64,000 nucleotides of DNA from Arthrobacter globiformis (GCF_030817195.1 NZ_JAUSYZ010000001.1:1612001-1676000); one strand, 5' to 3'; positions 26,502-35,209 are shown, numbered from the stretch's first letter. Translations and numbers: made by a program. Notes: generated from the sequence alone by a model not told the origin.

Positions 26502-27696
26502 CGTCTTCGGGGTCCTCGTAATCGGGGCACTCGTACGCCCTGGGCAGCCGCGGCGCTATCCGGTTGATGATTTCGTCGCCGTGGCTGCCGATCGCCGCCC
26601 CCCAATCGTCCGCGCTCGCAGCCCCGCTGTTCGGATCGCCAAACAGCACGGCGGTGTCACCGACAGAAACGCCGCCCGCTTCGGGACCAAGATCCACCAT
26701 GAATTGGTCCATGCACACCTTGCCGATTACGGGAACCCGCCTGCCACCCAGCTGGACGACGCTGCGCCCCGAAATGCCTTTCGGAATGCCGTCCGCATAG
26801 CCCAGCGGAATCAGCGCCAGGAACCTGGGCTCGTGCGTGATGGCCTGGTGCTCGTAGCTCACACCTGTGCCTGCCGGGACCTTCTTCACCAGCACCACGG
26901 GAGCCGTGACAGTCAGGGCGGGACGAAGCCCGTAGTCTGCCGGATCGAGATGGTCGGCCGGGGCAAGGCCGTAAATGGCCAGGCCTGCCCGTACCATATC
27001 GAAGGCAAACTCCGGCCGGTCCAGGATGTTGGCGGAGCTGGAAACATGCCGCAGCTCGAGATCCAGCCCTGCCTCCCGGGCCTGGCGCACGGCCTCCTCG
27101 AACGCGTTCACGGCGGCAGCGTTGCCAGGGTGGGCCGGCACGTCCGCCCAGGCCAGGTGGGTCCAGATGCCCCTCACGGTAAGAATTCCCGCAAGCTCCG
27201 CCCGGCGTGCCGCGGCTACGAGATTCGGCCAGTCTTCGGCGCGGGCACCGCCGCGGCTGAGGCCGCTATCGAGCTCCAGATGGACCGCCGCCGGCTTCCC
27301 TAGCCCCATCGCGATGCCTGCCACTGCGTCCAGCTGGGCGGCGCTGCCCAGGGACATGTCAACGTCGTTTTCCACGGCCTCGCGGATTATTTCGCTGGAT
27401 GCTGTGGCCAGGTACAACCAGGACAGGACCGGGGCGGTGATACCAGCCCGGCGGAGTGCGAGGGCCTCGGTGAGTTGCGCCGTTCCGAGCCAGTTGGCGC
27501 CGGCGGCAAGGGCTGCCTGCGCCACGTCCACCAGCCCGTGGCCGTAGGCGTTGCCCTTTACCACGGCCATGAAATGCGGTGCGGGGGTTAGCCTCCGCAG
27601 CGCTCGGACGTTGTCGGAAATTGCGGACAGATCAACGCTGACCTGGCCCGAGAGCACCGTCATCGAGGTGCCTGTCTGGTGTGCATTACGTCTCAT
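26482..27696 (-). CDS. alr: Alanine racemase family PLP enzyme
   Basis: This protein of up to 404 residues belongs to the alanine racemase fold. It has the PLP lysine in AVVKGNAYGHG, the HLELDSGLSRGG barrel segment, GYADGIP and VCMDQFMVDLG. The catalytic tyrosine region reads GVSYEHQA, where most alanine racemases have SYG followed by other residues, a small departure near the active site. The ATG at 27696 lies 8 bases from a TATAGT -10, suggesting a leaderless message; ATG 27663 is an alternative start. Its location between a PucR regulator and an APC permease/lysine monooxygenase pair suggests that it may racemise a basic amino acid for catabolism rather than supply D-alanine. That is inference. 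Confidence 0.88.
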   Translation of the reverse strand: MRRNAHQTGTSMTVLSGQVSVDLSAISDNVRALRRLTPAPHFMAVVKGNAYGHGLVDVAQAALAAGANWLGTAQLTEALALRRAGITAPVLSWLYLATASSEIIREAVENDVDMSLGSAAQLDAVAGIAMGLGKPAAVHLELDSGLSRGGARAEDWPNLVAAARRAELAGILTVRGIWTHLAWADVPAHPGNAAAVNAFEEAVRQAREAGLDLELRHVSSSANILDRPEFAFDMVRAGLAIYGLAPADHLDPADYGLRPALTVTAPVVLVKKVPAGTGVSYEHQAITHEPRFLALIPLGYADGIPKGISGRSVVQLGGRRVPVIGKVCMDQFMVDLGPEAGGVSVGDTAVLFGDPNSGAASADDWGAAIGSHGDEIINRIAPRLPRAYECPDYEDPEDGVPHVA

Positions 27697-27704
27697 GCCT
27701 GAAC

Positions 27705-27745
27705 ACTATAGGTCATTTTGCACACCTGTGAGAGATGGCTCACAG
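27705..27745. promoter_or_regulatory. Divergent control region between racemase and permease genes
   Basis: A perfect interrupted palindrome CTGTGAG-AGATGG-CTCACAG occupies 27726-27745. On the minus strand it lies just upstream of TATAGT (27705-27710), which is a good -10 for the racemase gene. The arms are candidates for binding PucR or another regulator of both divergent genes. Confidence 0.55.
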
Positions 27746-27797
27746 CCTTAGGCTGGAGCGACGGCAATCGACAACTACCCACGAACGGACGTCAACG

Positions 27798-29336
27798 ATG
27801 ACTCTGCCCACCTTCACAGAACAGCAGCCGGCGGTGACCTCCAGCCGCCCCGGACTGGCAGCACAGCTCCTTCGCCGAAAGCCGATCGGACAGATGGTCA
27901 ACGAAGCCGAAAGCGGCCACGGCGGCACACGCCTGGTCCGCAGCTTCGGCGTTCTGCAGCTGACCATGATCAGTGTGGGCGCCACCCTCGGTACCGGCAT
28001 CCTCGTGATCCTGGGCGAATCAGTGCCGCTGGCCGGGCCGGCCATCTGGATCTCGTTCGCCATCGCCGGCGTGGCCGCGCTGCTGTCCGCCGTGTCCTAC
28101 GCCGAAATGGCAGGACTGGTGCCGGCTGCGGGCTCCAGCTACTCGTACACTTACGCCACCATGGGTGAGGGCATGGCCTGGATCTGCGGCTGGTGCCTTG
28201 TGCTCGAATACGCCGTTTCCGTAGCCGCCGTCGCGGTGGGTGCCGGCCAGTATGTCAACGAAGCGCTGGCGGTCTTCGGGCAGGCGCTGCCCGATGCTGT
28301 CTCGCAGCCGCCGGGTGACGGCGGGGTGGTCAACGTCCCGGCCATGATCATCGTGGTGCTGTCCATGGTCCTGCTGGTCCGCGGCGCCAAGGAAAGCGCG
28401 TGGATCAACACCGCGATCGTGGTGGTCAAGGTGGGCATCCTGGTCTTCTTCTGCGCCGTGGCCTTCACTGCCTTCAACGGCGGCCACTTCGAGCCGCTCC
28501 TGCCGATGGGTGCCGCCGGTGTTTCCGCTGCTGCGTCCCGGGTGTTCTTCTCCTACATCGGGTTCGACGCCGCCTCCACCGCGGGCGAGGAAGCCCGCAA
28601 CCCCAAGCGCGACCTGCCCCGGGCCATCATGCTCTCCATGCTGATTGTCACCACCATCTACGTGCTGGTTGCCGTAGCCGCCATAGGCGCCCGCCCGTGG
28701 GGCTGGTTCGACGGCACCGAGGCCGCATTGGTGAAAATCCTGGAGGAAATCACCGGCCAGCCATGGATCGCGCTGGTGTTCGCCGTCGGTGCTGTGCTCG
28801 CCATCGCCAGCATTGTGCTCACCGTCCTTTACGGACAGACCCGCATCCTGCTGTCCATGTCCCGCGACGGACTGGTTCCCAGCATCTTCGGCCGCGTCTC
28901 CCACCGCACCGGCACGCCCGTTGCCGGAACCCTGATCGTGGGAACGGCCGTCGCCCTCACTGCCGGGCTGGTCCCGCTCGGGGCGCTCGCGGACGCCACC
29001 AGCATCGGCACCCTGTTCGCCTTCGCCCTGGTGAACGTGGCCGTCATCTACCTCCGCCGCACCCGGCCGGAGCTCACGCGGACCTTCCGGGTTCCGCTGT
29101 TCCCGCTGACACCGATCCTGGGCGCGCTCATGTGCGTCTACCTGATGGCCAACCTGGGCGCCGAAACGTGGGTGACCTTCGGAGTCTGGATGCTCGTGGG
29201 ACTGGCCGCCTACCTTGGTTACGGCAGGCGGCACTCACGGGTGGCCGCGCTGGGGCAGGAGGAATACCGTGAACTATCCGGCCGTGACTTTTCCCCAGCT
29301 CCCGCACCCGCTGAAGCGACAATCTTTCACCAGTAA
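27798..29336 (+). CDS. APC family amino acid permease (cationic amino acid type)
   Basis: The 512-residue protein has about 12-14 hydrophobic segments. It starts with the APC signature after helix 1 (FGVLQLTMISVGATLGTGI) and has AGLVPAAGSSYSYTYATMGE near helix 3 and FFSYIGFDAASTAGEEARNPKRDLP in the middle, as in the CAT/YfnA-like branch that takes up basic or neutral amino acids. ATG 27798 is preferred over an earlier in-frame ATG at 27735 because the extra 21 residues are not conserved-looking. It is directly upstream (33 bp) of the lysine 2-monooxygenase gene, so lysine uptake is the obvious hypothesis. Confidence 0.88.
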   Translation: MTLPTFTEQQPAVTSSRPGLAAQLLRRKPIGQMVNEAESGHGGTRLVRSFGVLQLTMISVGATLGTGILVILGESVPLAGPAIWISFAIAGVAALLSAVSYAEMAGLVPAAGSSYSYTYATMGEGMAWICGWCLVLEYAVSVAAVAVGAGQYVNEALAVFGQALPDAVSQPPGDGGVVNVPAMIIVVLSMVLLVRGAKESAWINTAIVVVKVGILVFFCAVAFTAFNGGHFEPLLPMGAAGVSAAASRVFFSYIGFDAASTAGEEARNPKRDLPRAIMLSMLIVTTIYVLVAVAAIGARPWGWFDGTEAALVKILEEITGQPWIALVFAVGAVLAIASIVLTVLYGQTRILLSMSRDGLVPSIFGRVSHRTGTPVAGTLIVGTAVALTAGLVPLGALADATSIGTLFAFALVNVAVIYLRRTRPELTRTFRVPLFPLTPILGALMCVYLMANLGAETWVTFGVWMLVGLAAYLGYGRRHSRVAALGQEEYRELSGRDFSPAPAPAEATIFHQ

Positions 29337-29369
29337 GACAACAGACGAGACCACGGAGACAGACCTTCC

Positions 29370-31106
29370 ATGACAACCGCTACCGAACTGCCGGCATCCG
29401 ACCCGTCCAGCACGACCACCGCCGCACCAGGCATCCTGCCGGAGGCCGGAGCGCCGGGCCAGGCCCCGGTGACCATGCTGAACCCCGATTTCCCATTCAG
29501 CTACGACCACTACCTGTCCCACCCGGACGGCCTTGGTTCGGTTCCACCGGAACTGCACGGCACCGAAGTCGCCGTGGTGGGGGCCGGGCTGTCCGGGCTC
29601 GTGACGGCGTACGAACTGATGCGGCTCGGGCTGCGCCCGGTGCTCTACGAAGCGGACCAGCTCGGCGGACGCCTGCGCACCGCCAGCTTCCCTGCGGCCC
29701 CGGACGTGGTGGCGGACCTGGGCGGCATGCGCTTCCCGGTCTCCGGCAAGGCGTTCTACCACTACATCGACCTGCTGGGCCTGGAGACGCGGGACTTCCC
29801 TAACCCGCTGGCACCGGCAACCTCCAGCACCGTGATCGAACTGGCGGGGCAGAAGCATTACGCCACCACCTCGGCGGACCTGCCGCCGTTCTTCCGCGAA
29901 GTGGCCGACGCCTGGAAGGCGGCCGTGAACGACGGCGCGCAGTTCACCCAGATGCAGGAGGCCATCCGGGCGCGGGACACAGCCCGGATCAAGGAGCTGT
30001 GGAACGAGCTTCTTCCGGAACTCGACGAGGAGACCTTCTACGGCTTCATCGCCGGCAGCCAGGCGTTCCGGAAGGCGGGATTCGCGCACCGCGAGGCGTT
30101 CGGCCAGGTCGGCTTCGGCACCGGCGGCTGGGACACCGACTTCCCCAACTCCATCCTGGAAATCCTGCGTGTCGTCTATACCGACGCCGACGACCAGCAC
30201 CGGCTCATCGCCGGGGGAGCGCAAAGGCTCCCCGAGGCACTCTGGCGCCACGCGCCGTCGGGCATGGTCCACTGGCCGGAGGGGACGTCCCTGGCGTCCC
30301 TGCACTCAGGTTCCCCGCGCGGGGCGGTGGAGCGGATCAGCCGCGACGCCGACGGCAACCTCCGCATCCGGGAGCGCTGGGGGAGGGAAGCCTCCTACCC
30401 GGCCGTGGTCACCACCTGCCAGTCGTGGCTGCTGTCCACCAGGATCCACACCGAGGAGGCGCTCTTCCGGGCCGAGCTGTGGACCGCGATCGAGCGCTCG
30501 CACTACATGCAGTCGTCCAAGACGTTCGTGATGGTGGACCGGCCGTTCTGGAAGGACATCGATCCGGAAACCGGCAGGGAGGTGCTGTCCATGACACTCA
30601 CGGACCGGCTCAACCGCGCCACGTACCTTCTGGACAACGGCCCCGATCAGCCGGCCGTGATCCTGCTGTCCTACACGTGGAACGATGACGCACTGAAGTG
30701 GCTGGCGCTCGACGCCGAAGAACGAGTGGAGCTGATGCTGCACTCGCTCGAGCAGATCTACCCCGGCGTGGACATCGCCAGCCACATCGTGGGCCAGCCC
30801 ATCACCGTCTCCTGGGAGGCCGACCCCAACTTCATGGGCGCGTTCAAGGCGAACCTGCCCGGCCACTACCGCTACCAGCAGCGGCTGTTCACCCACTTCA
30901 AGCAGGACAAGCTGCCGGAATCCCAGCGTGGCATCTTCCTCGCCGGCGACGACGTATCCTTCACCGCCGGCTGGGCCGAGGGGGCAGTGACCACGGGGCT
31001 GAACGCGGTGTGGGGCGTGGTGAACCACCTCGGCGGCTCATCGGCCCCGGGCAACCCCGGCCCCGGCGACCTGCTGGACGAGCTGGGACCGATCAGCCTG
31101 GACTGA
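29370..31106 (+). CDS. davB: FAD-dependent lysine 2-monooxygenase (DavB-like)
   Basis: The 578-residue flavin amine oxidase family protein has the dinucleotide-binding motif VAVVGAGLSGLVTAYELM (about residues 70-90), GGRLRTASF and LGGMRFPVS (FAD contacts), and the late FAD motif FLAGDDVSFTAGWAEGA. Several blocks (FGQVGFGTGGWDTDFPNS, YMQSSKTFVMVDRPFWKD, VSWEADPNFMGAFK) agree with what I remember of Pseudomonas putida DavB, which converts L-lysine and O2 to 5-aminovaleramide, CO2 and water. The length also fits the tryptophan/lysine/phenylalanine 2-monooxygenase branch (about 560). It follows a permease gene in an operon, and a DavA-like amidase lies in the same cluster. Davs D and T are not in the window. 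Confidence 0.85.
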   Translation: MTTATELPASDPSSTTTAAPGILPEAGAPGQAPVTMLNPDFPFSYDHYLSHPDGLGSVPPELHGTEVAVVGAGLSGLVTAYELMRLGLRPVLYEADQLGGRLRTASFPAAPDVVADLGGMRFPVSGKAFYHYIDLLGLETRDFPNPLAPATSSTVIELAGQKHYATTSADLPPFFREVADAWKAAVNDGAQFTQMQEAIRARDTARIKELWNELLPELDEETFYGFIAGSQAFRKAGFAHREAFGQVGFGTGGWDTDFPNSILEILRVVYTDADDQHRLIAGGAQRLPEALWRHAPSGMVHWPEGTSLASLHSGSPRGAVERISRDADGNLRIRERWGREASYPAVVTTCQSWLLSTRIHTEEALFRAELWTAIERSHYMQSSKTFVMVDRPFWKDIDPETGREVLSMTLTDRLNRATYLLDNGPDQPAVILLSYTWNDDALKWLALDAEERVELMLHSLEQIYPGVDIASHIVGQPITVSWEADPNFMGAFKANLPGHYRYQQRLFTHFKQDKLPESQRGIFLAGDDVSFTAGWAEGAVTTGLNAVWGVVNHLGGSSAPGNPGPGDLLDELGPISLD

Positions 31107-31134
31107 CCCGCGCGGGCCCAACTGGGTAGCACTT

Positions 31135-31164
31135 CAGGGCGTTCCCAGCGCTGGGAACGCCCTG
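31135..31164. terminator. Perfect 30-bp palindromic terminator
   Basis: CAGGGCGTTCCCAGC is followed directly by its exact reverse complement GCTGGGAACGCCCTG. It separates the convergent davB-like and carbonic anhydrase genes. There is no T tract. Confidence 0.85.
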
Positions 31165-31173
31165 TGCTGCGAC

Positions 31174-31698
31174 CTACTTGGGTGGGTGGAGTTCGCGGTG
31201 CGCCCGGGCGAGCTCGCGGTAGTGCGTCGCGTTGCGCTTCACGCCGTCGAACTCCTCATCGGTGAGTTCGCGGCGCACCTTGGCCGGGACCCCGGCCACC
31301 AGCGAGCGGGGCGGGACGACCGTGCCTTCCAGCACGACGGCGCCGGCCGCCACGAGCGATCCGGCGCCGATCACCGCTCCGTTGAGGATGGTGGCGCTCA
31401 TGCCGATGAGGCAGTCGTCTTCCACAGTGCAGCCATGGACGACGGCGCTGTGCCCGACGCTGACGCGCGCCCCGACACTGCAGGGGAAGCCCGGGTCGGC
31501 GTGCAGGACCACGTTGTCCTGCAGGTTGCTGCCGGTGCCCACGGTGATGGCGGCGGTGTCGGCACGTACCGAGACGCCGTAGAACGCACTGGCGTCCTCG
31601 GCGAGCGTGGCACGGCCGATGACCGACGCCGTCGGCGCAACGAAAACGGAGGGGTGGATGTCCGGCGTGTCACCGGCGAAGGGGTAAATGGGAGCCAT
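31174..31698 (-). CDS. Gamma-carbonic anhydrase family protein
   Basis: The 174-residue left-handed beta-helix protein is built of hexapeptide repeats (SVIGRA, TLAEDA, CLIGMS, AVIGAG). The family's metal-binding histidines are visible: NVVLHAD, then SVGHSAVVHG. Arg in GVSVRAD and Gln/Asp in LQDNVV match gamma-CA residues. These trimeric enzymes interconvert CO2 and bicarbonate, although many YrdA/PaaY-like members have little measured activity. The gene faces davB across a shared palindromic terminator. Confidence 0.9.
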   Translation of the reverse strand: MAPIYPFAGDTPDIHPSVFVAPTASVIGRATLAEDASAFYGVSVRADTAAITVGTGSNLQDNVVLHADPGFPCSVGARVSVGHSAVVHGCTVEDDCLIGMSATILNGAVIGAGSLVAAGAVVLEGTVVPPRSLVAGVPAKVRRELTDEEFDGVKRNATHYRELARAHRELHPPK

Positions 31699-31742
31699 GC
31701 CCCCAAGCCTAGGACAAGGTGGGCATGGAGTAGCGCGGTTGG

Positions 31743-32318
31743 CTAGTGTGCCAGGGCGGCGTCGTCAGTCAGCACTTGTGCCAGCTGAATGAAGTCCGCT
31801 GCCACGACGTCCCAGTCTGAAGCCGGGGCCAGGTCCAACCCCACAACTACGTCCCACGGCAGCCCGGCGTTCTTGCCCATGTTGACCAGCAGGGCGGTGT
31901 TCCCGTTGGACAGTTGCCCGATGACGTAGCGGCTCTTCAGCTGGTGCAGGCCATCGCGGCTGTCCGGCCACGCCGGCAGGCGCTCCCAGGCATGGTTGAG
32001 TTCCTCAAGATCCGCGCTGGTAAAGCCGGCAGGGGAGAGCCCGCTCCGCTCGAGCACGCGCTTCAGGTTTTCCAGGTGCAGCTGGTCCAAAGGCACGTAG
32101 CCGCGTTGGCCGGAACGGACCGTTTCCATGGACGGCTGGTACTCCGCCCGCCATTTGTCCGCCAGGTTCAACGGGTCCACTGCGAGCCCGTGCCTGTCCG
32201 CGAATCTCCTGATCTCGGCGGCAACGCCGGACCGCCAGTCGACCACCGTTCCGAAGGTGTCGAACAGCACGGCCTTGGGCTGCCGGCCTGTCGACGGCGA
32301 AACGAAAGTCATGGTCAT
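31743..32318 (-). pseudogene. Haloacid dehalogenase type II with internal in-frame deletion
   Basis: The 191-residue ORF begins like a type II haloacid dehalogenase (FDTFGTVVDWRSGVA, motif I; VIGQLSNGN, motif II). It then jumps from LPWDVVVGLDLA (residue 164) directly to ASDWDVVAADFIQLAQVL, which in full-length relatives (about 240 residues) is the C-terminal end. About 50-60 residues are missing at the junction near base 31825, including the segment that normally carries the motif III lysine and the motif IV acidic residues. The enzyme should be inactive although the frame is open. It follows the SMR efflux gene by 19 bases on the same strand. Confidence 0.72.
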
Positions 32319-32337
32319 CTTCTGCCCCGGGCGCCCG

Positions 32338-32658
32338 TCAGTGTGCTCCGCCGACGTTCAGGACGACGACGCCGGCGACCACCAATGCGATCCCGAGGAC
32401 CTTCATGAGGTTCAGTTCCTCGCCGAGGAAAACGGCGCCGATGGCCACGATGGCAACCGTTCCGAGGCCTGACCAGAGGGCATAGGCCACGCCGACGGGC
32501 ACACTCTTGACCACCTGCGACAGCAGCGCGAAGGCAATTCCGTAGGAGCCCAGGCACCAGACGCTGGGCCAGAGCCGGCTAAATCCTTCTGTCGACTTCA
32601 GGAGGCTGGTGCCCAGGACCTCCGCGGCGATCGCCAGTGCCAGATAGACGTAGCCCAA
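32338..32658 (-). CDS. Small multidrug resistance (SMR) efflux protein
   Basis: The 106-residue protein has four membrane helices, with the essential membrane glutamate in AIAAEVLGTSLLK (Glu13), the WxGxG motif (ALWSGLGTVAI) in helix 3 and the closing GVVVLNVGG. It is an EmrE/QacE-type dimeric proton antiporter for quaternary ammonium compounds or other lipophilic cations. The start is an unusual TTG at 32658, supported by AAAGGAC 8 bases upstream. The truncated HAD gene follows. Confidence 0.9.
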   Translation of the reverse strand: MGYVYLALAIAAEVLGTSLLKSTEGFSRLWPSVWCLGSYGIAFALLSQVVKSVPVGVAYALWSGLGTVAIVAIGAVFLGEELNLMKVLGIALVVAGVVVLNVGGAH

Positions 32659-32757
32659 AAGGTATTGTCCTTTCTCATTGCTGGGGCCCTGACCGGCGTG
32701 CTGCCGGCGCGTCGCACCCAGACCAGTCCCATCCTAGGTGCGCGCAGAACAGCAGAC

Positions 32758-34170
32758 TTACCCGAGGGCCCGCGAGAGCTCCTGGCCGAGAATCCTGGTG
32801 CCTTCCGGGAAGGCGCCCGGGTTGGGGCCCGCGTAGTTGAGCCTGATGAAAGGCCCCGCAGGTTCGGCAGGGAACCACTCCGTTCCGGCGGCAATGATGA
32901 CGCCGGCGCTTTCGCAGTTCCGGGCGAGCTGTTCGACTTCGGTCCCGTCGGGAAGGCGCACCCAGAGGTTCAGCCCGCCCTTGGGGACATTCTCGATGTG
33001 GGCCTGGGGTACGTGCTGAATCAGGCTCGTGAGCAGAAGATCGCGGCGGGATTGGAGTTGGTGCCGGAGGCTTCTCAGATGGGTCTGCCAGGCCGGCTGC
33101 GTGACGACATCGAGTGCCGCGGCCTGGAGCAGGCCGCTGACATACATCGACTCGGCTGCCCGGTCGGCAAGGATGCGCTCGCGTGCCGGGCCCCGGGCGA
33201 TGGCGGCGGCCACACGGATGGCAGGGGAGACGCTCTTGGTCAGCGACCGGAGATACACCACGTGGCCGGAATCATCGCGGGCCGCCACGGGCTGTGCAGT
33301 GGTGGTAATGCCGAAGTCGTGTGCCCAGTCGTCCTCGAGGAGGAAAGCGCCGTTCTTGCGCACGACGTCCAGTACCTGTTCGCCGCGCCGGCCGTCCCAC
33401 TGCGCGCCCGTGGGGTTCGCATAGTTCGGCTGCGCATAGAACATCCGGGCGCCCGTTTCCTCAAAGGCGCGGGCCAGCTCGGCCGGGTCCGGTCCGCCGG
33501 CACCGCTCGGTAGGGGAATGACCCGGACGCCGGCCTGCGCCGCGGCCAGGATGGCGCCCCAGTAGGTTGGGGACTCCATGAGGAGCGGCTGTCCGTAGCC
33601 GACGAGGGCCCTGAAGATGGAACTGAGGCCACTTTGGCTGCCCGGAAGCACGACGACGTCGCTCGGGGTTGGCGGCGTAATGCCGGCCGGGGTGGAGCTT
33701 CCGAGCTCGTGGGCGAACCACGATTGCAGCTCGGGCAGCCCTGCCGCCGGGGGACGGGACAACGCTGCCTCGCCGCGGGCCACCCGCGTGAGGGCCGCGC
33801 GCACCAGCCGCTCCGGCAGGAGTTCGCGGGCCGGATAGCCGGAATGGAAGGCAATGACATCGTTCGATGCGGTGCGCATCGCGGCGGACGTCGGGCGAAG
33901 GGGAGCCTGCGGTGACCGCAGGGCCGCCGTCTGCCAGCCGTAGTCCGAGGGCCGCGCGGTCCGGACGGCCCGCACGAATGTCCCCACGCCTGGCCGGCTC
34001 TCGATCACGCCCTCCCTCGTGAGGGCCTGCAGCGCCTTCTGAACTGTAACCGGGCTGGCCTGGTGCTCCGCGACGAGCGACCGCGTCGACGGCAGGCGCG
34101 ATCCCGGCGCGGCGGCGGCGACCCATTCCCTCAGCCGCGACGCAATCCGGGAGCTGCTATCGTTGTTCAT
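32758..34170 (-). CDS. MocR-type regulator (GntR wHTH fused to aminotransferase domain)
   Basis: The protein of about 470 residues has an N-terminal GntR winged helix (SRLPSTRSLVAEHQASPVTVQKALQALTREGVIE, residues 23-57) fused to a fold-type I aminotransferase-like domain (residues 110-470). The domain has the PLP lysine in LRSLTKSVSPAIRV and YAQPNYANPTG substrate-loop residues. MocR proteins sense PLP, amino acids or amines and commonly control a divergent transporter or enzyme. The divergent neighbour is a DMT exporter. The ATG at 34170 has no ribosome site and sits 11 bases from a palindrome that probably serves as its operator, so the message may be leaderless. Confidence 0.92.
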   Translation of the reverse strand: MNNDSSSRIASRLREWVAAAAPGSRLPSTRSLVAEHQASPVTVQKALQALTREGVIESRPGVGTFVRAVRTARPSDYGWQTAALRSPQAPLRPTSAAMRTASNDVIAFHSGYPARELLPERLVRAALTRVARGEAALSRPPAAGLPELQSWFAHELGSSTPAGITPPTPSDVVVLPGSQSGLSSIFRALVGYGQPLLMESPTYWGAILAAAQAGVRVIPLPSGAGGPDPAELARAFEETGARMFYAQPNYANPTGAQWDGRRGEQVLDVVRKNGAFLLEDDWAHDFGITTTAQPVAARDDSGHVVYLRSLTKSVSPAIRVAAAIARGPARERILADRAAESMYVSGLLQAAALDVVTQPAWQTHLRSLRHQLQSRRDLLLTSLIQHVPQAHIENVPKGGLNLWVRLPDGTEVEQLARNCESAGVIIAAGTEWFPAEPAGPFIRLNYAGPNPGAFPEGTRILGQELSRALG

Positions 34171-34180
34171 GAGGGACAAT

Positions 34181-34192
34181 AGTAGCGCTACT
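34181..34192. promoter_or_regulatory. Palindromic operator candidate between mocR and the DMT gene
   Basis: AGTAGCGCTACT is a perfect 12-bp palindrome with partly symmetrical flanks (ACAAT before, GTTC after). It sits between the divergent start codons, close enough to block both promoters, and is a natural site for the MocR-type regulator. Confidence 0.6.
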
Positions 34193-34207
34193 GTTCATGT
34201 CAGCCCA

Positions 34208-35185
34208 GTGATATCGTCACTCTCTTCGTCAGGCGCCGGGTCGCCACACAGCGGTACCTCCCATGCCGGAATCTGGTGGGGCCTCCTGGGCGTAGTGGCT
34301 TTCTCGTTCACCGTTCCCTTTACCCGCCTCGCAGTCGAAGGGCTGTCGCCGTTGTTCATTGGCTCGGCCCGGGCGGTGGTGGCGGCTGTCCTGGCCGCCG
34401 CGGCCTTGGGACTGACGCGGCAGCGCTTTCCCCGCCGCACGCAATGGCTTCGTCTGGCGGTGGTCGCCGGAGGGGTCGTCGTCGGCTTCCCCATGCTTAC
34501 GTCCTTCGCGCTCACTGCCGCGCCGGCCAGCCATGGGGCCGTGGTGATCGCCCTGCTTCCGGCCGCGACTGCAACGATGGCGGTTCTCCGCGGCCGTGAG
34601 CGCCCGCGAGTGGCATTTTGGGTCGCGACAGGAGCGGGGGCCATTGCTGCCGTTGCCTTCGCCTTTGCACAGCCGGGCGGCTTCGGCCAGCTGCAGTGGA
34701 CGGACGCGTTGTTCTTCGGCGCCGTGCTGGCAGCGGCCGTGGGGTACGCCGAGGGCGGGCTGCTGGCCCGCGAGCTTGGCGCGTGGCAGACCATATCGTG
34801 GGCCCTCGTCCTTGCCGCGCCCCTGATGGTCGGTGCGGTGGCTTTCTCTGTATCCCAGCAAACGCCGTCAGCCACACCGGCGCAGTGGGCTGCCTTTGCC
34901 TATCTCGGTGTCGTCAGCATGTTCCTGGGCTTCTTTGCCTGGTACCACGGCCTCGCTATCGGGCCCATGGCCCAAGTGAGCCAGGTCCAGCTCGCCCAGC
35001 CGGTGATGACCATCTGTTGGGCTGCGGTTCTGCTTGGCGAACAACTGACGTGGGCCACCATTGTCGGCGGCCTTGCCGTCATTGTCTGCGCCGGCGCCGC
35101 GGTCCGCGTCCGGCTCAACCGGCCGACCGTAACCCAGCGCAGCCAACTGCTGTCCCAGCGGACCGGAGATAGCAGCGGGCGCTGA
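34208..35185 (+). CDS. EamA/DMT family transporter
   Basis: This is a ten-helix drug/metabolite exporter of about 325 residues. Two homologous EamA halves are visible, each starting with a GxxWG-type helix (GIWWGLLGVVAFSFTVPFTRLAVEGLSP; then WTDALFFGAVLAAAVGYAEGGLLARELG), and the second ends in QPVMTICWAAVLLGEQLTW. The start is uncertain. GTG 34208 is downstream of the palindromic operator; ATG 34169 would overlap the mocR start codon and put the operator inside the coding sequence. Divergence from a MocR regulator suggests export of an amino acid or amine in response to that regulator. Confidence 0.85.
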   Translation: MISSLSSSGAGSPHSGTSHAGIWWGLLGVVAFSFTVPFTRLAVEGLSPLFIGSARAVVAAVLAAAALGLTRQRFPRRTQWLRLAVVAGGVVVGFPMLTSFALTAAPASHGAVVIALLPAATATMAVLRGRERPRVAFWVATGAGAIAAVAFAFAQPGGFGQLQWTDALFFGAVLAAAVGYAEGGLLARELGAWQTISWALVLAAPLMVGAVAFSVSQQTPSATPAQWAAFAYLGVVSMFLGFFAWYHGLAIGPMAQVSQVQLAQPVMTICWAAVLLGEQLTWATIVGGLAVIVCAGAAVRVRLNRPTVTQRSQLLSQRTGDSSGR

Positions 35186-35209
35186 GCGGACAGAGCAGTT
35201 CTGCGGCAG

